This document shows, in pieces, positions 11,059-22,433 of a stretch of DNA of 64,000 nucleotides. The notes under the pieces are model-generated. The model saw nothing but the letters and a program-made list of their open reading frames with translations, was not told where the DNA came from and made no database searches. The translations under genes and the position numbers were made by a program. This DNA is from Galeopsis tetrahit (lineage: Eukaryota; Streptophyta; Magnoliopsida; Lamiales; Lamiaceae). Location of the stretch: contig OY776119.1 in assembly GCA_963675135.1 (NCBI GenBank), forward strand, positions 43,275,198 through 43,339,197, in the 5' to 3' direction. How positions within the stretch are numbered: the stretch's first letter is position 1; each line of letters starts with the position of its first letter.

Positions 11059-12385
11059 TTATATGAGGATGCACATGGTTAAGCTCAAATTTGAAAATTC
11101 GCCAAGTTGCTTCAGGATCCATCTGGCACATTGGAAATTTTTTATTTCATCAACAACCGGGTCATTGACATTCGCTAATGAGTATGAAATTTTATCATGG
11201 CCTTTATAAATGTATTTGTACATATATTTTACAGCCTGGACATGTGAACATATTTTAACATTAATGTGATAGTTAAATTTTGCCAAAAGATAAGGATTAC
11301 AAGGTACAACCCATCGGTTGTCAAGTTATGACCCTCTAATACCTGTTGTATTGTTATTATTTGGACGACGGTATATCGGGTATGAGTTTGTTCCTAATTT
11401 AGTATTTTCTGAGAAGTATTTAGGGTAATGGAATTTGCAAAAACCTTTTTTCATACAAGGGTACATGTCGGGTTCAGTATACCACAAGGGCCATGCATCA
11501 TATGTTTTGCCACCAATGAAAATAAATATGGATTAGTACATTGATCAGGTAGTTCAGCACAAACAACTTTGTCAAATGATTCAGGGGAAAACATCTTTGA
11601 AGATTGGCTCAAAATAAGCAAAAAATGAGCATGAGGTAAACCTATTTTTTGGAATTCAACTACGTATGCATAAGAAACAACATGACCGAAAACTACCTTT
11701 TTAAACAATTCATTTTTCAAAACATGAATCTTTGCACGAAATATTCTGGCAATTAAATCTGGCCTATTTTGTATTTCATCAGAAGGTAGACATAATGCTT
11801 TTATTTCTGGCCAATTTGGGTTTGCAGTTATTGTCAAAAAAATACCAGGCTTTCCAAAACGTTGTACTAAAGTTATGGCATCCATATATCTTTTTCGCAT
11901 GTCTCTAGGTCCTCCAACAAATGACGTAGGTAGTATCATGTGTAGGCCAATATCAGTACCTACCTCACGACAAGGTACTGTACTCCTTTGAGTACTCTTG
12001 TTTTTAGAACCTACGCAAACAATCAAACAAAACTCTATTTAATGATCAAGATACTATCATATTATAACATAAAAAAAATTACGATGTAAATATTACATTG
12101 AGCTTCAGATTGGATTAGGTCATCTACGTTTGTGAAGTTTTAGATTTCACATATGATTTCGTCATCACATGTCGGTCTAAGGACCATTTTCTTTTGTCTT
12201 ATATCTAATTTTTTAATCGATCGATGCCAACCAGATTCACCATATGGGAATATAAGAGGATATTGCATAGAATCATAGCAACCAAAATAGTGTTTAATAA
12301 TTTGAGGTCGACTACTTTTTGGATAAACCTGAATATGCTGACTTGCACATTGTTGTCCTTCAGATTCTAACCATATTCCAGCCAC
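11059..12385 (-). pseudogene. Helitron Rep (HUH nuclease) domain, degenerate
   Basis: This is the N-terminal part of the same minus-strand Helitron protein. Around 11625-11640 the frame reads GLPHAHFLLIL, which contains the HUH metal-binding motif. Upstream are FVGGPRDMRKRY and ANPNWPEIK, typical of the Helitron_like_N domain. At about 11215-11240 KYMYKYIYKG supplies the tyrosine motif expected for strand cleavage. The frame breaks between 11451 and 11286, and again between 12140 and 12026. At 12385 coding is cut by the CACTA element that starts at 12386; the start of the protein is not in the window. Confidence 0.9.
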
Positions 12386-13009
12386 CACTACAATAAACAT
12401 GCCTTTTACCGACGGAAATACCGACGGAATGGCGGTCGGTAATCGTGGTTACCGACAAAATTTCCGACGGAATTTTTCAGTCGGTGTTAGCCTCGTCGGT
12501 AAGAACTACCGACATAAATTTTTATTCCATCGGTAGTCCCGACGGATATCCGACGGATCAAAACAGTCGAGTCTACCGACGGATATTATTTCGTCGGTAA
12601 CACGGATGACCCGTTTTCAAACCGGGTCTTTATTTCGTCGGCAATTCCGTCGGTAAGGCGAATAAAAATAAATAAAAGGAAATAATTTCCGTCGGTGGTC
12701 CGTCGGTAGTACCGACGGCGTTACCGACAGAAATTTATTTTAACATTTTTTTTATAAAAAAAAATGTCCGTCGGCTTCTGTCGGGAATTTCGTCGGTACT
12801 ACCGACGGTTCTATCGACGAAATTCAATTTTATTTTTTTTAAATGAGAAATTATATGCCGTCGGTATCCGTCGGGGATTCCGTCTGTATGACTGACGGAT
12901 GATTCCGTCGGTAACGTAACCTAGAAAAAAAATATTGGGGCTGGATCGGACCCGACCCAGCCCCGACCCGCGAACTTTACTTATAGGCCAACATTTAGTT
13001 CTGGCCTTG

Positions 13010-13066
13010 CTGAGAATCGAACCCGGGTGTGTGGGCGCCTAGTCAGGGGCGCCTACCACTCGGAAA
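13010..13066 (-). other. tRNA-like segment with A and B boxes inside CACTA element
   Basis: On the minus strand CCGAGTGGTAGG (13063-13052) fits an A box of tRNA-Leu/Ser type and GGTTCGATTCTC (13023-13012) is close to the B-box consensus, with a 28-nt gap. No acceptor or T stem pairs well, so it is not a functional tRNA gene. A homologous but more decayed segment lies at 57768-57817 downstream of the second TNP2 gene. Confidence 0.6.
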
Positions 13067-13368
13067 AATGTGTTACTTGTTCGTAATTGTAATATTAATT
13101 ATATATGTACTCATTTTCGGCCCAATTTTTTTTTTAATTCACAAAATTAATTTCTTTCACATACATTAATAATTAAATTTACAATCTATTTTTATTGTAA
13201 ATTTAATTTATATATTTTAAAATACTAATATATTCATATTTTTACTAAATATTTTTTAAAAAATTCTAAAAAATTAATTTATTTTCTCACTTTTTAGTTG
13301 TAACTTAATGATAAATAAATATTTTTAAATTGTACACCTCATAAAATAATTAGCTTACATTATATAAT

Positions 13369-15452
13369 TTAATATTCATCTTCTTCCTCTTCATCTTCTT
13401 CATCTACATTTTCATTATTTGCCTCATCTTCCTCCTCTTCATCATCCTCCTCCTCTTCGTCCTCTTCTTCTTCATCATCCTCTTCATTTTCATCATCTTC
13501 CTCATTTCCACTATCGTTTTCAATTTCGATCAATTGTGAATTTCCAATCGTCAAGTCCACGTGGATATTCAAATATCCCGTAAAGACTTCAGTTCGAGCC
13601 TCCATTTGTTCCGTTTGAAACGGAGAATCATTTTCATCACTCTTTTTCTTTGTAGGGACTTCTACCATTTTTTTTTTTGAAGAGAAAAAAGGAATTTTAT
13701 TAAAAGCTTTGGGCACCAGCGATACCCAAAATTAGTGTTCCATTACATGCGAATTTTGAAGATACCATTGATCTTAAAATTTTTTAAGCTTTGTAGGGAC
13801 TTCTACCATTGATCTTGCCTTTTCTTTGCAAACAGCGTGCCATTCAATATTACTATGTGATCGTACTGGATACTTGCAGTAGTATACTTGAGATACTTGA
13901 TGGGCAAATACAAATGGATCTTCCCCGCTATAGCTCATTTTCAGATTAAAATCCACGAGTTTGTACTCCGGATGAATCCTTGTTCCTGAAGGGCCTGAAT
14001 CAAACCAATGACACTTGAACAACACAACAATCTTTTCTGGATATCCCGGATATTCTACTTCAACGACTTCGTGCAACACCCCATAGTAGTCACTTGCATC
14101 TGCATTGTAATTTGCACTGCTAGCGCAAACACCACTGTTGGTAGTCGCTTTTCTTGATGCATACTCGGATGTATGAAATCTGTAGCCCTTCACAATATAG
14201 CCGTTGTAAGTATTTACACGACGTAGTGGTCCTTTGCTGAGATCCCTTAAGAATCGATTCTCAAAATCGTTTAACCGTCCCTATAAAGTTCAAATAATTA
14301 ACATTAATTATGAATCATATTTATTTACGTAAAATTTAAGGAAATGGTACTCACATAACGTTGGAACCATCGGGTAAAATCACGTTGAATACGAGCATCT
14401 ACATCTGTATCTGAGATGTTTTGTTCGGTTCATTGTAGTTCTTGAGTATACATCCTAATTCACAACATCCAATCACAATTAATATTAAATTACATAAATG
14501 AAGTAGTTATTAATAATTTTATTAGATGATAAAAATATGAAATACTTACTCAATGTAAGGCTGAACTTCATCACAATTCAATAACACATACGTTTGTGCT
14601 ATTTCTGCCTCTCTGTTCGTCTCCCACTCTCGTTCAGTGAATTTTCCTATAGGTCGTCCCTTAGTCTTGATTATAGACAACATTCCATCGACCTCTTCGC
14701 TGATATTGTCTATACCTCTACCACCGTAGTTACGTGGTTCACTTCTCAACCGAGTGTTGACATGGTCTTCAAAATAATAAGAACAAAACATGCCAACCTC
14801 TTCATTCAAACATGCATTAACAATCAATGCTTCCACATTTGCCTTTTGTTTAGCATTGCGTTTCAAGTTGTGGAGATATCTGATTTATAATAAAAAAATA
14901 TATATTAATTACGTGAACATGCATGTAGTATAAAAAATAAAGCATGTAAGAGTTTACCTTTCAAATGGGTACATCCACCTGTACTGCACTGGACCACCAA
15001 TTCTGGCTTCATACGCTAAATGAACGGGTAAGTGTTCCATGGAGTTGAAGAAGCTAGGTGGAAAAATTTGTTCCAACTTACACAAAATCACTGGAATGTC
15101 TTGCTCCAAATGAATCATATCATCGATCTTGATCGTTGAAGATGTTAAATCTCTAAAAAAAAAGACTTAATTCAGTGATAGCCCTCCACACATTGAGAGC
15201 AACAACGTCTCTGAACGCAATCGGTATCAAGCGCTGCATAAAAACATGACAATCGTGACTCTTCATCCCTGAAACCTTACCTCTGTTTATGTATGCGCAT
15301 CGACTCAAGTTTGACACGTAGTTGTCCGGAAAATTCAACTCGTGAATCCAACGACACAGTTGTTGTTTCTGTGGCTCATCCAGTGTGTAGCAAGCCTTTG
15401 GATATTTACCTGTACTGGGATCCATTTTCAACTCTTCACGATGACAATAAAT
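13369..15452 (-). pseudogene. TNP2-like CACTA transposase, C-terminal part (DUF4218 + DUF4216)
   Basis: Read on the minus strand. 15452-14958 encodes the DUF4218 region: ACYTLDE, SNLSRC, SGMKSHDCHVFMQRLIPIA, AITELSLFF, then PPSFFNSMEHLPVHLAYEA and RWMYPFE. A T-run near 15157 shifts the frame. 14880-14546 continues (ALIVNACLNEE to VLLNCDEV). 14193-13774 is DUF4216: KGYRFHT, YYGVLHEVVEVEYPG, FKCHWFD and FVFAHQVSQVYY. 13650-13369 is a Glu/Asp-rich tail ending in a stop. Gaps such as 14957-14881 and 14545-14194 look like introns. The N-terminal Transposase_21 region is missing, and a LINE end interrupts the last exon at 13670. The family cuts CACTA termini. Confidence 0.9.
13670..13788 (-). mobile_element. 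5'-truncated LINE 3' end, 119 bp
   Basis: The insert starts on the plus strand with a T-run (the poly(A) tail of a minus-strand copy) and carries AATAAAATTCC on its sense strand. A 22-bp target duplication, CTTTGTAGGGACTTCTACCA plus TT, lies at 13648-13669 and 13789-13810. It splits the TNP2 last exon. Confidence 0.85.
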
Positions 15453-16644
15453 CACTACAAAAAAAGACTAATTTTTATGCCGAAATTTTGAGACGGACAC
15501 CTAATTCGTCTCTAATAGATACGGATTAGATACGGATTTGTTAAAAAATAGAGATTTGAAACAGAAAATAAAACCGTCTCTCATTATAAACAGATTAGAT
15601 ACAACTTTTAGTTTCGAAAGTTTTACGAGGAGTATTTTTTTCTTCGCTCATCTGTATTAAACGTACATTAAAATATTTAGGAATCAAGAATTATCAGATT
15701 ACCTTGAAACCGTAGGACACTGAGAGAGAGAATTCTTTTTTTGTGAAGTAATTTGGGAGATTAAATCCTTATACATATAGAGAATTGAGAATGAGAATAT
15801 GGACGGGTGAATTGAGTTATATTAATTTATTTACTCTTTTATTTAATTAATAAATAGTAAAAAAAATCAATTAATATATCTTCGGATAAATATAAATGTT
15901 ATGAAGATATATTTTAGGATAGACATAAATATTAATATAATAATAATATTATATTATATCTTCAATTCCACATGACAATATATATATATATATCAATTGA
16001 TTCTCTAATGAAAATATTCCAAGAATTATCTCAAATCAAACATATGTATATCAATTTTGTAGATTAAAAAAAAATGAGAAGTACGGTGTTATTTAATAAT
16101 TTTTTTAATTTGTATAGTATTATTTTTAAAAATTTAGATTAAAAAATAACTCTATATGAAAATATTTCAAGAATTGATTCTGTAATAACGTCAATGAACG
16201 TTAGATTAAAAAAAAGAATCATTCAATAATTTTTAAAAGTTTCTAAATCTTTATAAAATTACTATTAAAACTTATAAAGAAACTTGTATAGTATTTTTAA
16301 AAAAGTTTTAGATTAAAAAATAATTCTATCATCCACAAAAAGTATAAATACGTGAAAGCATTAGTCTCCATATTTATAACTGTCCTTAGCCTTGGTCTGT
16401 TTTGATTTTCCCATCTCGATCTTGAATCACCTCCACCGATTAATTATTGTTTCTCTTTAATTCAAGCCCACAAAAATGGAGCCAGATCTTCAAAGAAACC
16501 GCACTAAAACCCACAGCTTCCCTGACCTCCTCGATTTTAAGAATTTTAACAAATCTGTATATAATCCGTATCTATTAGAGACGGATTAGGTGTCCGTCTC
16601 AAAATTTCGATATCAAAATCAGGGTTTTTTTTTTTTTTTTAGTG
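15453..16644. mobile_element. Non-autonomous CACTA-like element with ~94-bp inverted ends, 1192 bp
   Basis: The left end starts CACTACAAAAAAAGACT and the right end, reverse-complemented, starts CACTAAAAA; both share GAAATTTTGAGACGGACACC, then TAAT(T/C)CGTCTCTAATAGA and TACGGATTA, about 94 bp in all. The 3-bp flanks (AAT left, TAA right) do not match cleanly, so decay or a deletion on one side is possible. The left side cuts the TNP2 gene. The interior is AT-rich apart from a gene-like segment at 16370-16550 with a short ORF running into the right inverted end. Confidence 0.8.
16476..16589 (+). CDS. 37-codon ORF inside the CACTA-like element, possible captured first exon
   Basis: ATG at 16476 opens MEPDLQRNRTKTHSFPDLL and continues to a TAG inside the right inverted end. 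Upstream are a TATA-like TATTTATAA (about 16371) and a C/T-rich leader with CACCTCCACCG, and the ATG context CAAAAATGGA suits a plant start. Base composition is clearly less AT-rich than the rest of the element. This looks like a captured promoter plus first exon, with the end of the ORF supplied by the transposon. I do not recognise the protein, and expression is unknown. Confidence 0.35.
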   Translation: MEPDLQRNRTKTHSFPDLLDFKNFNKSVYNPYLLETD

Positions 16645-16990
16645 TAAAGAAAGCATAACTCCCTAGACGCATTTAAGTCTTATTATTTTCCCACCTTTTT
16701 AAGTCATTATTAACTCAGAGCATAATTCCTAATTCTTTCATGGGATTTTCTTAGAATAGTTTTTGTATCGCCTGGACTATTAATAGTTTAGATGTCAAAT
16801 TGCATCGCTCTGTGTCGCCCTCTGTGTCGCCCTAACTTGATACCTGTTGCCTTTTTTTAATATTTTAAAATAATTATTTAAATTTTATTTTATTATTTAC
16901 TATTTTATCCTTTATTAAAATTAATAATAATATTATTTAAATTAAACAATACGAACATAAAATTAGATTTTTTTAATAGAATTAAATTAT
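16645..16990. other. AT-rich spacer
   Basis: No gene is seen. CGCCTGGACTAT at about 16768 and CTTGATACCTGTTGCC near 16850 recur inverted at 20200-20275 (ATAGTCCAGGCGAC and CAACAGGTAGCAGG), so these may be the ends of a degraded element spanning 16.75-20.28 kb. Confidence 0.4.
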
Positions 16991-16992
16991 TA

Positions 16993-17805
16993 TTTTATTT
17001 ATATTTTATCTACGCCTGCTCATTTAATTAGTTCACCCTCAAATTATTTTTTTACTACGGTTATCTGCACCCGCTCATTTTATGAGTTCACCCCAAATCA
17101 TTTTTTAACCATGGTTATCTGCAATCGCTCATTTTAGAAGTTCACCCAATATTATTTTTTACCACGGTTATCTGTACCTGCTCATTTTATAAGTTCACCT
17201 CAGAAGATTTTTTTTTTAATGGAGTAATTACATTTAAAGGACTATATTATCATTTTATTAATTTACACAAAATATAATAAAATCAACCCTAATTTGTAGG
17301 GTGATACTCGAGTACATGCAAGATACCGATAAACACCAATTTTAATTTTTTATTTATATTTTATCTACACCCACTCATTTAATGAGTTCATCCAAAAATC
17401 ATTTTTTTTACTACGTATCTGCACCCGTTCATTTTATGAGTTCACCCCCAAATCATTTTTTTTATCACAGTTATGTGCACCAGCTCATTTTATGAGTTCA
17501 CCCCTAAATTATCTACACCCCTCATTTTATGAGTTCACCCCAAATCTTTTTTTACTACGGTTATCTGCACCCGTTCATTTTAAGAGTTCACTCCCAAATC
17601 ATTATTTATCACGGTTATGTGCACCCGCTCATTTTATGAGTTCACCCCTAAATTATTATTTTTTACCACGTTTATCTACACCCCTCCTTTTATGAGTTAA
17701 CCCCAAAAATATTTTTAAAAAACTAATTACATTTAAAATACTATATTATCCTTTTATTAATTTACACAAAATATAATAAAATCAACCTTAATTTGTATAT
17801 TTACA
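16993..17805. repeat. Two-level tandem repeat (about 57-bp units in two arrays)
   Basis: The short unit reads like TTATCTGCACCCGCTCATTT, TATGAGTTCACCCC, AAATCATTTTTT, ACTACGG. About four copies at 17003-17215 are followed by a spacer (17221-17300) with TTTACACAAAATATAATAAA. About six to seven copies at 17350-17715 are followed by a second copy of that spacer (17727-17805). Both arrays open with TTATTTATATTTTATCTAC, so the whole array-plus-spacer block was duplicated. A 67-codon frame across the repeats is not a gene. Confidence 0.8.
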
Positions 17806-20275
17806 ATATGTAGTCAAGTCATTACCGAGTTACCGTCGATTCACCATCAAGTCATCCATATTTTTAGAAAAAAATCGTAAAACATAATTTAAAAAAAAAC
17901 TATCGAAATTAGGCAAAAATCTTGATTTTTTTTCTTTCTAAGTTTTCTTCCCTTTCCTCTTTTTCTCCCATTTTCAGTTTTTATTCCAAACTTTTAATTT
18001 CTTCGTTTTTTTTCCTTTTACTTTTTTTTTTTATTTTCCATTTTTTCATGTGTATTTTTTTTTAATTTTAATACAAAATAATATTATATGTATGATTTTA
18101 TTATAGTCGTTAATACAATAAGAAATAACGAGTAATACCATAAATTGTAATCAGTAATACCATTAACAGTAATTAGTACGAATAAACACTTATCTTATTC
18201 AAAGTGAGATGGTCTCATGGCGACACTGTTCATAAATTAGTAGAAATAAACACTTTATTTTTTCCAAAGTGTTAAAACGTCATTCTCAAACTATGTTTTG
18301 GAAAGCAGAATTTTGGTGAAATCAGAATAAAAAAACTTTAGAAAATGTGAATGGAACTATAGGAAAACGTCATGATCAGACCATCGATTAGTTCTAAAAA
18401 TTATGTGTCCATATAATGTTGCTTACGAACATTGACCTAATGTCCGATTTGTATAATGTAACTAGATTGATTGTTACCAGACTTGAAAATTACATTATTG
18501 AGGACACATTTTTATTTTGGAAGGAATGTTGGAAGTAAAGTTTTTATTTTGAGAATAATATTGAGTGTTTCGATGACACGGCTCCCATAAAGTTTCGAAT
18601 AAGATAATTTCTTATTCTATTGTCTTTTGCAATGACGATAAATAAAAGTTAAAGGCCAGTCTCTTTTCATGGTAGGTGTGTAGTGTGTACCTTCTGAAAC
18701 ATGTTCATGCATAGACAATTATATGTTGAGCCCTCTAGAGTTAAGAGTGTATTGAAAAATATTTACCTAGATTCAAATGAATAACAAATTTACAAATTTA
18801 TACTATGGAGTACATGTTTCAAATATTTTTTTAATTGACAAATTAAACTTAAAATATATTATAAATTTATTTGAATTCTTTACTGGCACTAACAGTCCTA
18901 CGTTGCCCATTGTGACATTGTCCCTCCTTTACGTAAAAAAAAAAAAAGAAATTGTGATCGAGAGCAAACCGAGTAAGTGGAGACTTTTTGGACCAACAAT
19001 GTTAGCCCATTTAATTAAAAGTGGAGAATGTTTTGGGCTAGCATTTAATTAAAAGTGGGCAGCCCAATTGTTTTTATCAAAGAAAAAAAAATAACAGAAT
19101 GTTCTTTCAACAATTACAACGAAAAAATACATCAGTTTTTCAAAATAATCTCATCTTCATGTTATAAAACATTGCTGAAATTTTATAATGAATGAACAAA
19201 AAATTCCTCAAAATTAATCCACACAATTGATATCTTTTGTCTTTTCTTTTTAATGACAAAATCATTATTTTAGGTATTATTAGATGAAGTTGTGTCACCA
19301 GAGAAGACATATCTGCAAAATATACATTAAAAATAAAATTAATAAATGTTAGAATCTTATTATATTCATAAATAAAATTCATAAATTTCAAATAAATCTC
19401 ATAAATCAATAACCATATAGAAATCATACAAATTTTATATGAATAACAATTGAGATTTAAGAATACTGCGTTAATGTGATTGAGCAGAAAAAACAGAGTA
19501 TTAACCCAGAAAAAAATCAAAAGTTCAATTAGAGGCAATATCACATAAAAAAACTAGGAGTAATTATCAACAATTTGAGAATATTTCTTTTTAGGCATAC
19601 TAATAATACTCATGATTCGACTAAAAATGAACAAAAAAAATAAAAAATATAAATATAAATTACATAATGTTAACTAGATCGAGCGGATGTGCAGAGAGTT
19701 TTTTTTGGAACGTGTTTGGGATCGGAATGGAATTTTGTAGGTTTTCTCCTGATTTTAAAAAACCCAAACGAATCTCTTTTTGTTCGATTATATAAAGTAT
19801 CTTCGCTAATTTTCTGATCATAAACATATCAATTACTCCATGTTACTCCATGATCATAAATTGTAACAACTTGGTTTTCTGAATTCTGAATAGACGACCG
19901 ACCAATAGCCGCGCCCAATTTTGTGATCTCGAAACAGAAATTTGTATAAAAAATTCAACTAAATTAATAATTTAACTTAAAATTCAATTCATTCAAATAA
20001 AAAAAGATAATTTATTGTTTATTATGATTATTAATGATATGAGAATTAAAATAAAGATTATATATTATCAATTAATTTTTTTATTAATCATGTGAGGATA
20101 AATCTGTAATTTTATAATTATATATTTAAAATTATTAAATTTAATTTAAAAGTGTAATATGGCGACAAAAAACGATAATAAGTGCGCAATGGATTCTGCG
20201 ACGCCAAATGCAACAGGTAGCAGGTCATCAAATATAAGCCATTAGATCTGAAGATAGTCCAGGCGACATTGGACT
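17806..20275. other. Long AT-rich spacer without recognised gene
   Basis: Open stretches at 18777-19052 (+) and 19140-19544 (-) are low-complexity K/N/I/L-rich translations with no recognisable domain. TTTAATTAAAAGTGG occurs twice at 19010-19056. Nothing else stands out. Confidence 0.5.
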
Positions 20276-22030
20276 GTCCTTAGAAGGCCCCTTCTTTCAT
20301 AATCCTTCTAAATCATTTCCTCACCATTTAAAGTTGTTATTTACTCAGCATAATTCCTAGTCCTTTCATAATACCTCGGAATACTTCTATCTCTTTTATA
20401 GATACATAATAATTTATTATGAGAAGTATTTGTTATCAATTCAAAATGGTCCATTATATAAATCAACATAATTTTTCATAATTTTCTCACCATTTTAAGT
20501 CATTATTTACTTAGACATGTTCATGTTATCTCACCTCAATTCAATTTATATTTCATTATTATAGTGTCTATTTAAGTTTCATAAGAATTATTTTCTAATT
20601 AATCCTATACTATCTCACTAGTTATTATTTTTTATTTTAAATAAAAGAAAAAACATAGCTCTATGTTGGAGCTCATTTAAGTCTCACTATTTCCCCACCA
20701 TTTAAACCATTTTTAAGTCATTATATTATTTAGTCAACATAATTCCTAATTCTTTTATCAATCATTTTCTCATCAATTTAATCATTATTTACAATTTACT
20801 TAGCATAATTTCTAGTTCTTTCATAATTCTTATGAATCATGCATATCTATATAATTAGAAACATCTTGTTATCAATCCAAATAAAATAGTGGATTAAACT
20901 GATATAATTTAAGAATACCCTGATATAATTTAAGAATACCCTTTAGAAACATCTTGTTATCAATCCAAATAAAATAGTGGATTAAACTTATATAATTTAA
21001 GAATACCCTGATATAATTTAAGAACACCCTAACTTTTTTTACATATTCTCATAGTTATTACTTTTGATTTTATATGAGTCTATGAATGATTTTTCATGTC
21101 ATTTAAGAGTGTTTATATGTCTCATAAGAATTGTTTTCTAATTAATCCTAACTCAGCTACATCAATTTATATTTCAGTATTGTCCTAGTATCTATTATGT
21201 GTCATGAGAATTGTTTTCTAATTAATCCTAACTACTATCTATATAAAAGAAAACATAAGCATAATTATGATTCTTTAGAGTTCTTTCATAATCCTTCTGA
21301 ATTATACAATAGCCTTTTTTTTTCTCGTGACTAAATAAAAGAAGAAAAAACATAAGTCTCATTATTTCATAATCCTTCTTAATCATTAATCAATAATCAT
21401 TTCCTCGCCTATTTTTAAGTCATTATTTAATATGAGTCTCAAAATAATTGTTTCCTCCCAGTACAATCTAAATAAAAGAAAAAGAAAGTTCATTTAAGTC
21501 TCATTAATTATTTCCCCACCATATTTTAAGTCATTATTTACTGAACATAATCTTTCATAATTCGAGTCATTTTCTTACCAGTCATTATTTACTCAACATA
21601 ATCCTTCTAAATTATACAAATTATACAAACCTTCTGAATCATACAAATCTAGAAACCTAGTTATTACTTTTTAATCCAATTTGGCTTTTTTTTGTTTAAA
21701 TTAAAAAAAAGAAAAAAATCTTCACCATTTTTTAAGTCTCAACATCATTACTAGTTCTTTTAAATTTTGATTTAATATGAGTCTCAAAAGAATTATTTTC
21801 TAATTATCCCTGTACTATCTAAATAAAATAAAAGAAAAAGAAAAACACAGCTTTGTTCATTTGAGTCTCATTATTTCCCACCATATTTTAAATCATTATT
21901 TACTCAATATAATCCTTCTGAATCATACAAACCTTCTTAATCATACAAATCTAGAACCCCTATTTATTACTTTTTAATCCTAATTCGGCTCCTGTTGTTT
22001 AAATAAAACAAAGCTATCTAAATAAAAGAA
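20276..22030. repeat. Degenerate dispersed repeat field
   Basis: Short phrases recur many times: TCATTTAAGTCTCATTATTT, CCCACCAT, TAAGTCATTATTTACT, CAACATAAT, CTTTCATAATCCTTCT, AATCATACAAA and AAATAAAAGAAAAA. Order is loosely conserved with spacing of roughly 100-200 bp, and it resembles an ancient, rearranged tandem array. An exact 2 x 88-bp tandem lies within it at 20855-21030, each unit starting TTAGAAACATCTTGTTATC. Similar phrases occur at 16655-16735. Confidence 0.6.
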
Positions 22031-22137
22031 AAAAAAAAAAGGAACACATTGAAATTTTTCACCATTTAAATGAAAAATGATTGGAAAGAAAAAAAAAAAG
22101 GAACACATTGAAATTTTTCACCATTTAAATGAAATAT
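22029..22137. repeat. Tandem duplication, about 58 bp
   Basis: AAAAAGGAACACATTGAAAT followed by TTTTCACCATTTAAATGAAA occurs twice in a row, just left of the Copia insertion. Confidence 0.85.
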
Positions 22138-22186
22138 GTGGTATGATATTACTAAAACTTTTTAGAAACTAATTTTATGATATTAC

Positions 22187-22381
22187 TATAGAGAAACAAT
22201 GAATAGGGAAATTATAATTTCATTGAATGAATTTAAAGTGTTTACAAGAGAGGTATTTATAGATACAAAATGTATCTATATTTACAAGATATGAATAAAT
22301 ATTTACACCAAATATTCTAAAAGATAAGGATAAATCATAATATTAAAAGATACAAATCTTTATAATATTATATTCCTAATA
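22187..22381 (-). repeat. Copia LTR (minus-strand copy), 195 bp
   Basis: In sense direction it starts TATTAGGAATATAATATTAT and ends TTTCTCTATA. It matches the plus-strand LTR at 24786-24979 with scattered differences. The purine-rich tract TTGAGGGGG lies directly inside it at about 22384-22392 (sense strand minus). Confidence 0.9.
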
Positions 22382-22433
22382 CGCCCCCTCAAGATGGAGC
22401 ACCGTAGGAGAGTCCAATCTTGGTCATAAGTAG

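Larger units (their letters stand above)
12386..15452 (-). mobile_element. CACTA (En/Spm) element, 3' half
   Basis: The edge CACTACAATAAACATGCC at 12386 is a CACTA terminus, set directly in Helitron Rep coding. From about 12408 to 12920 the DNA is crowded with CCGACGG / CCGTCGG motifs in both directions, the dense subterminal repeats on which CACTA transposase complexes assemble. A tRNA-like segment and then the minus-strand TNP2-like gene follow. The element is cut at 15452 by a smaller element; to the right of that (from 16645) I see neither TNP2 sequence nor the missing Helitron part, so the 5' half is lost. Confidence 0.88.

Noticed and set aside
13010..13066. A true tRNA gene
   Set aside because: A and B boxes are present but acceptor and T stems do not pair.
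17492..17695. 67-codon frame
   Set aside because: Translation of the 57-bp tandem repeats.
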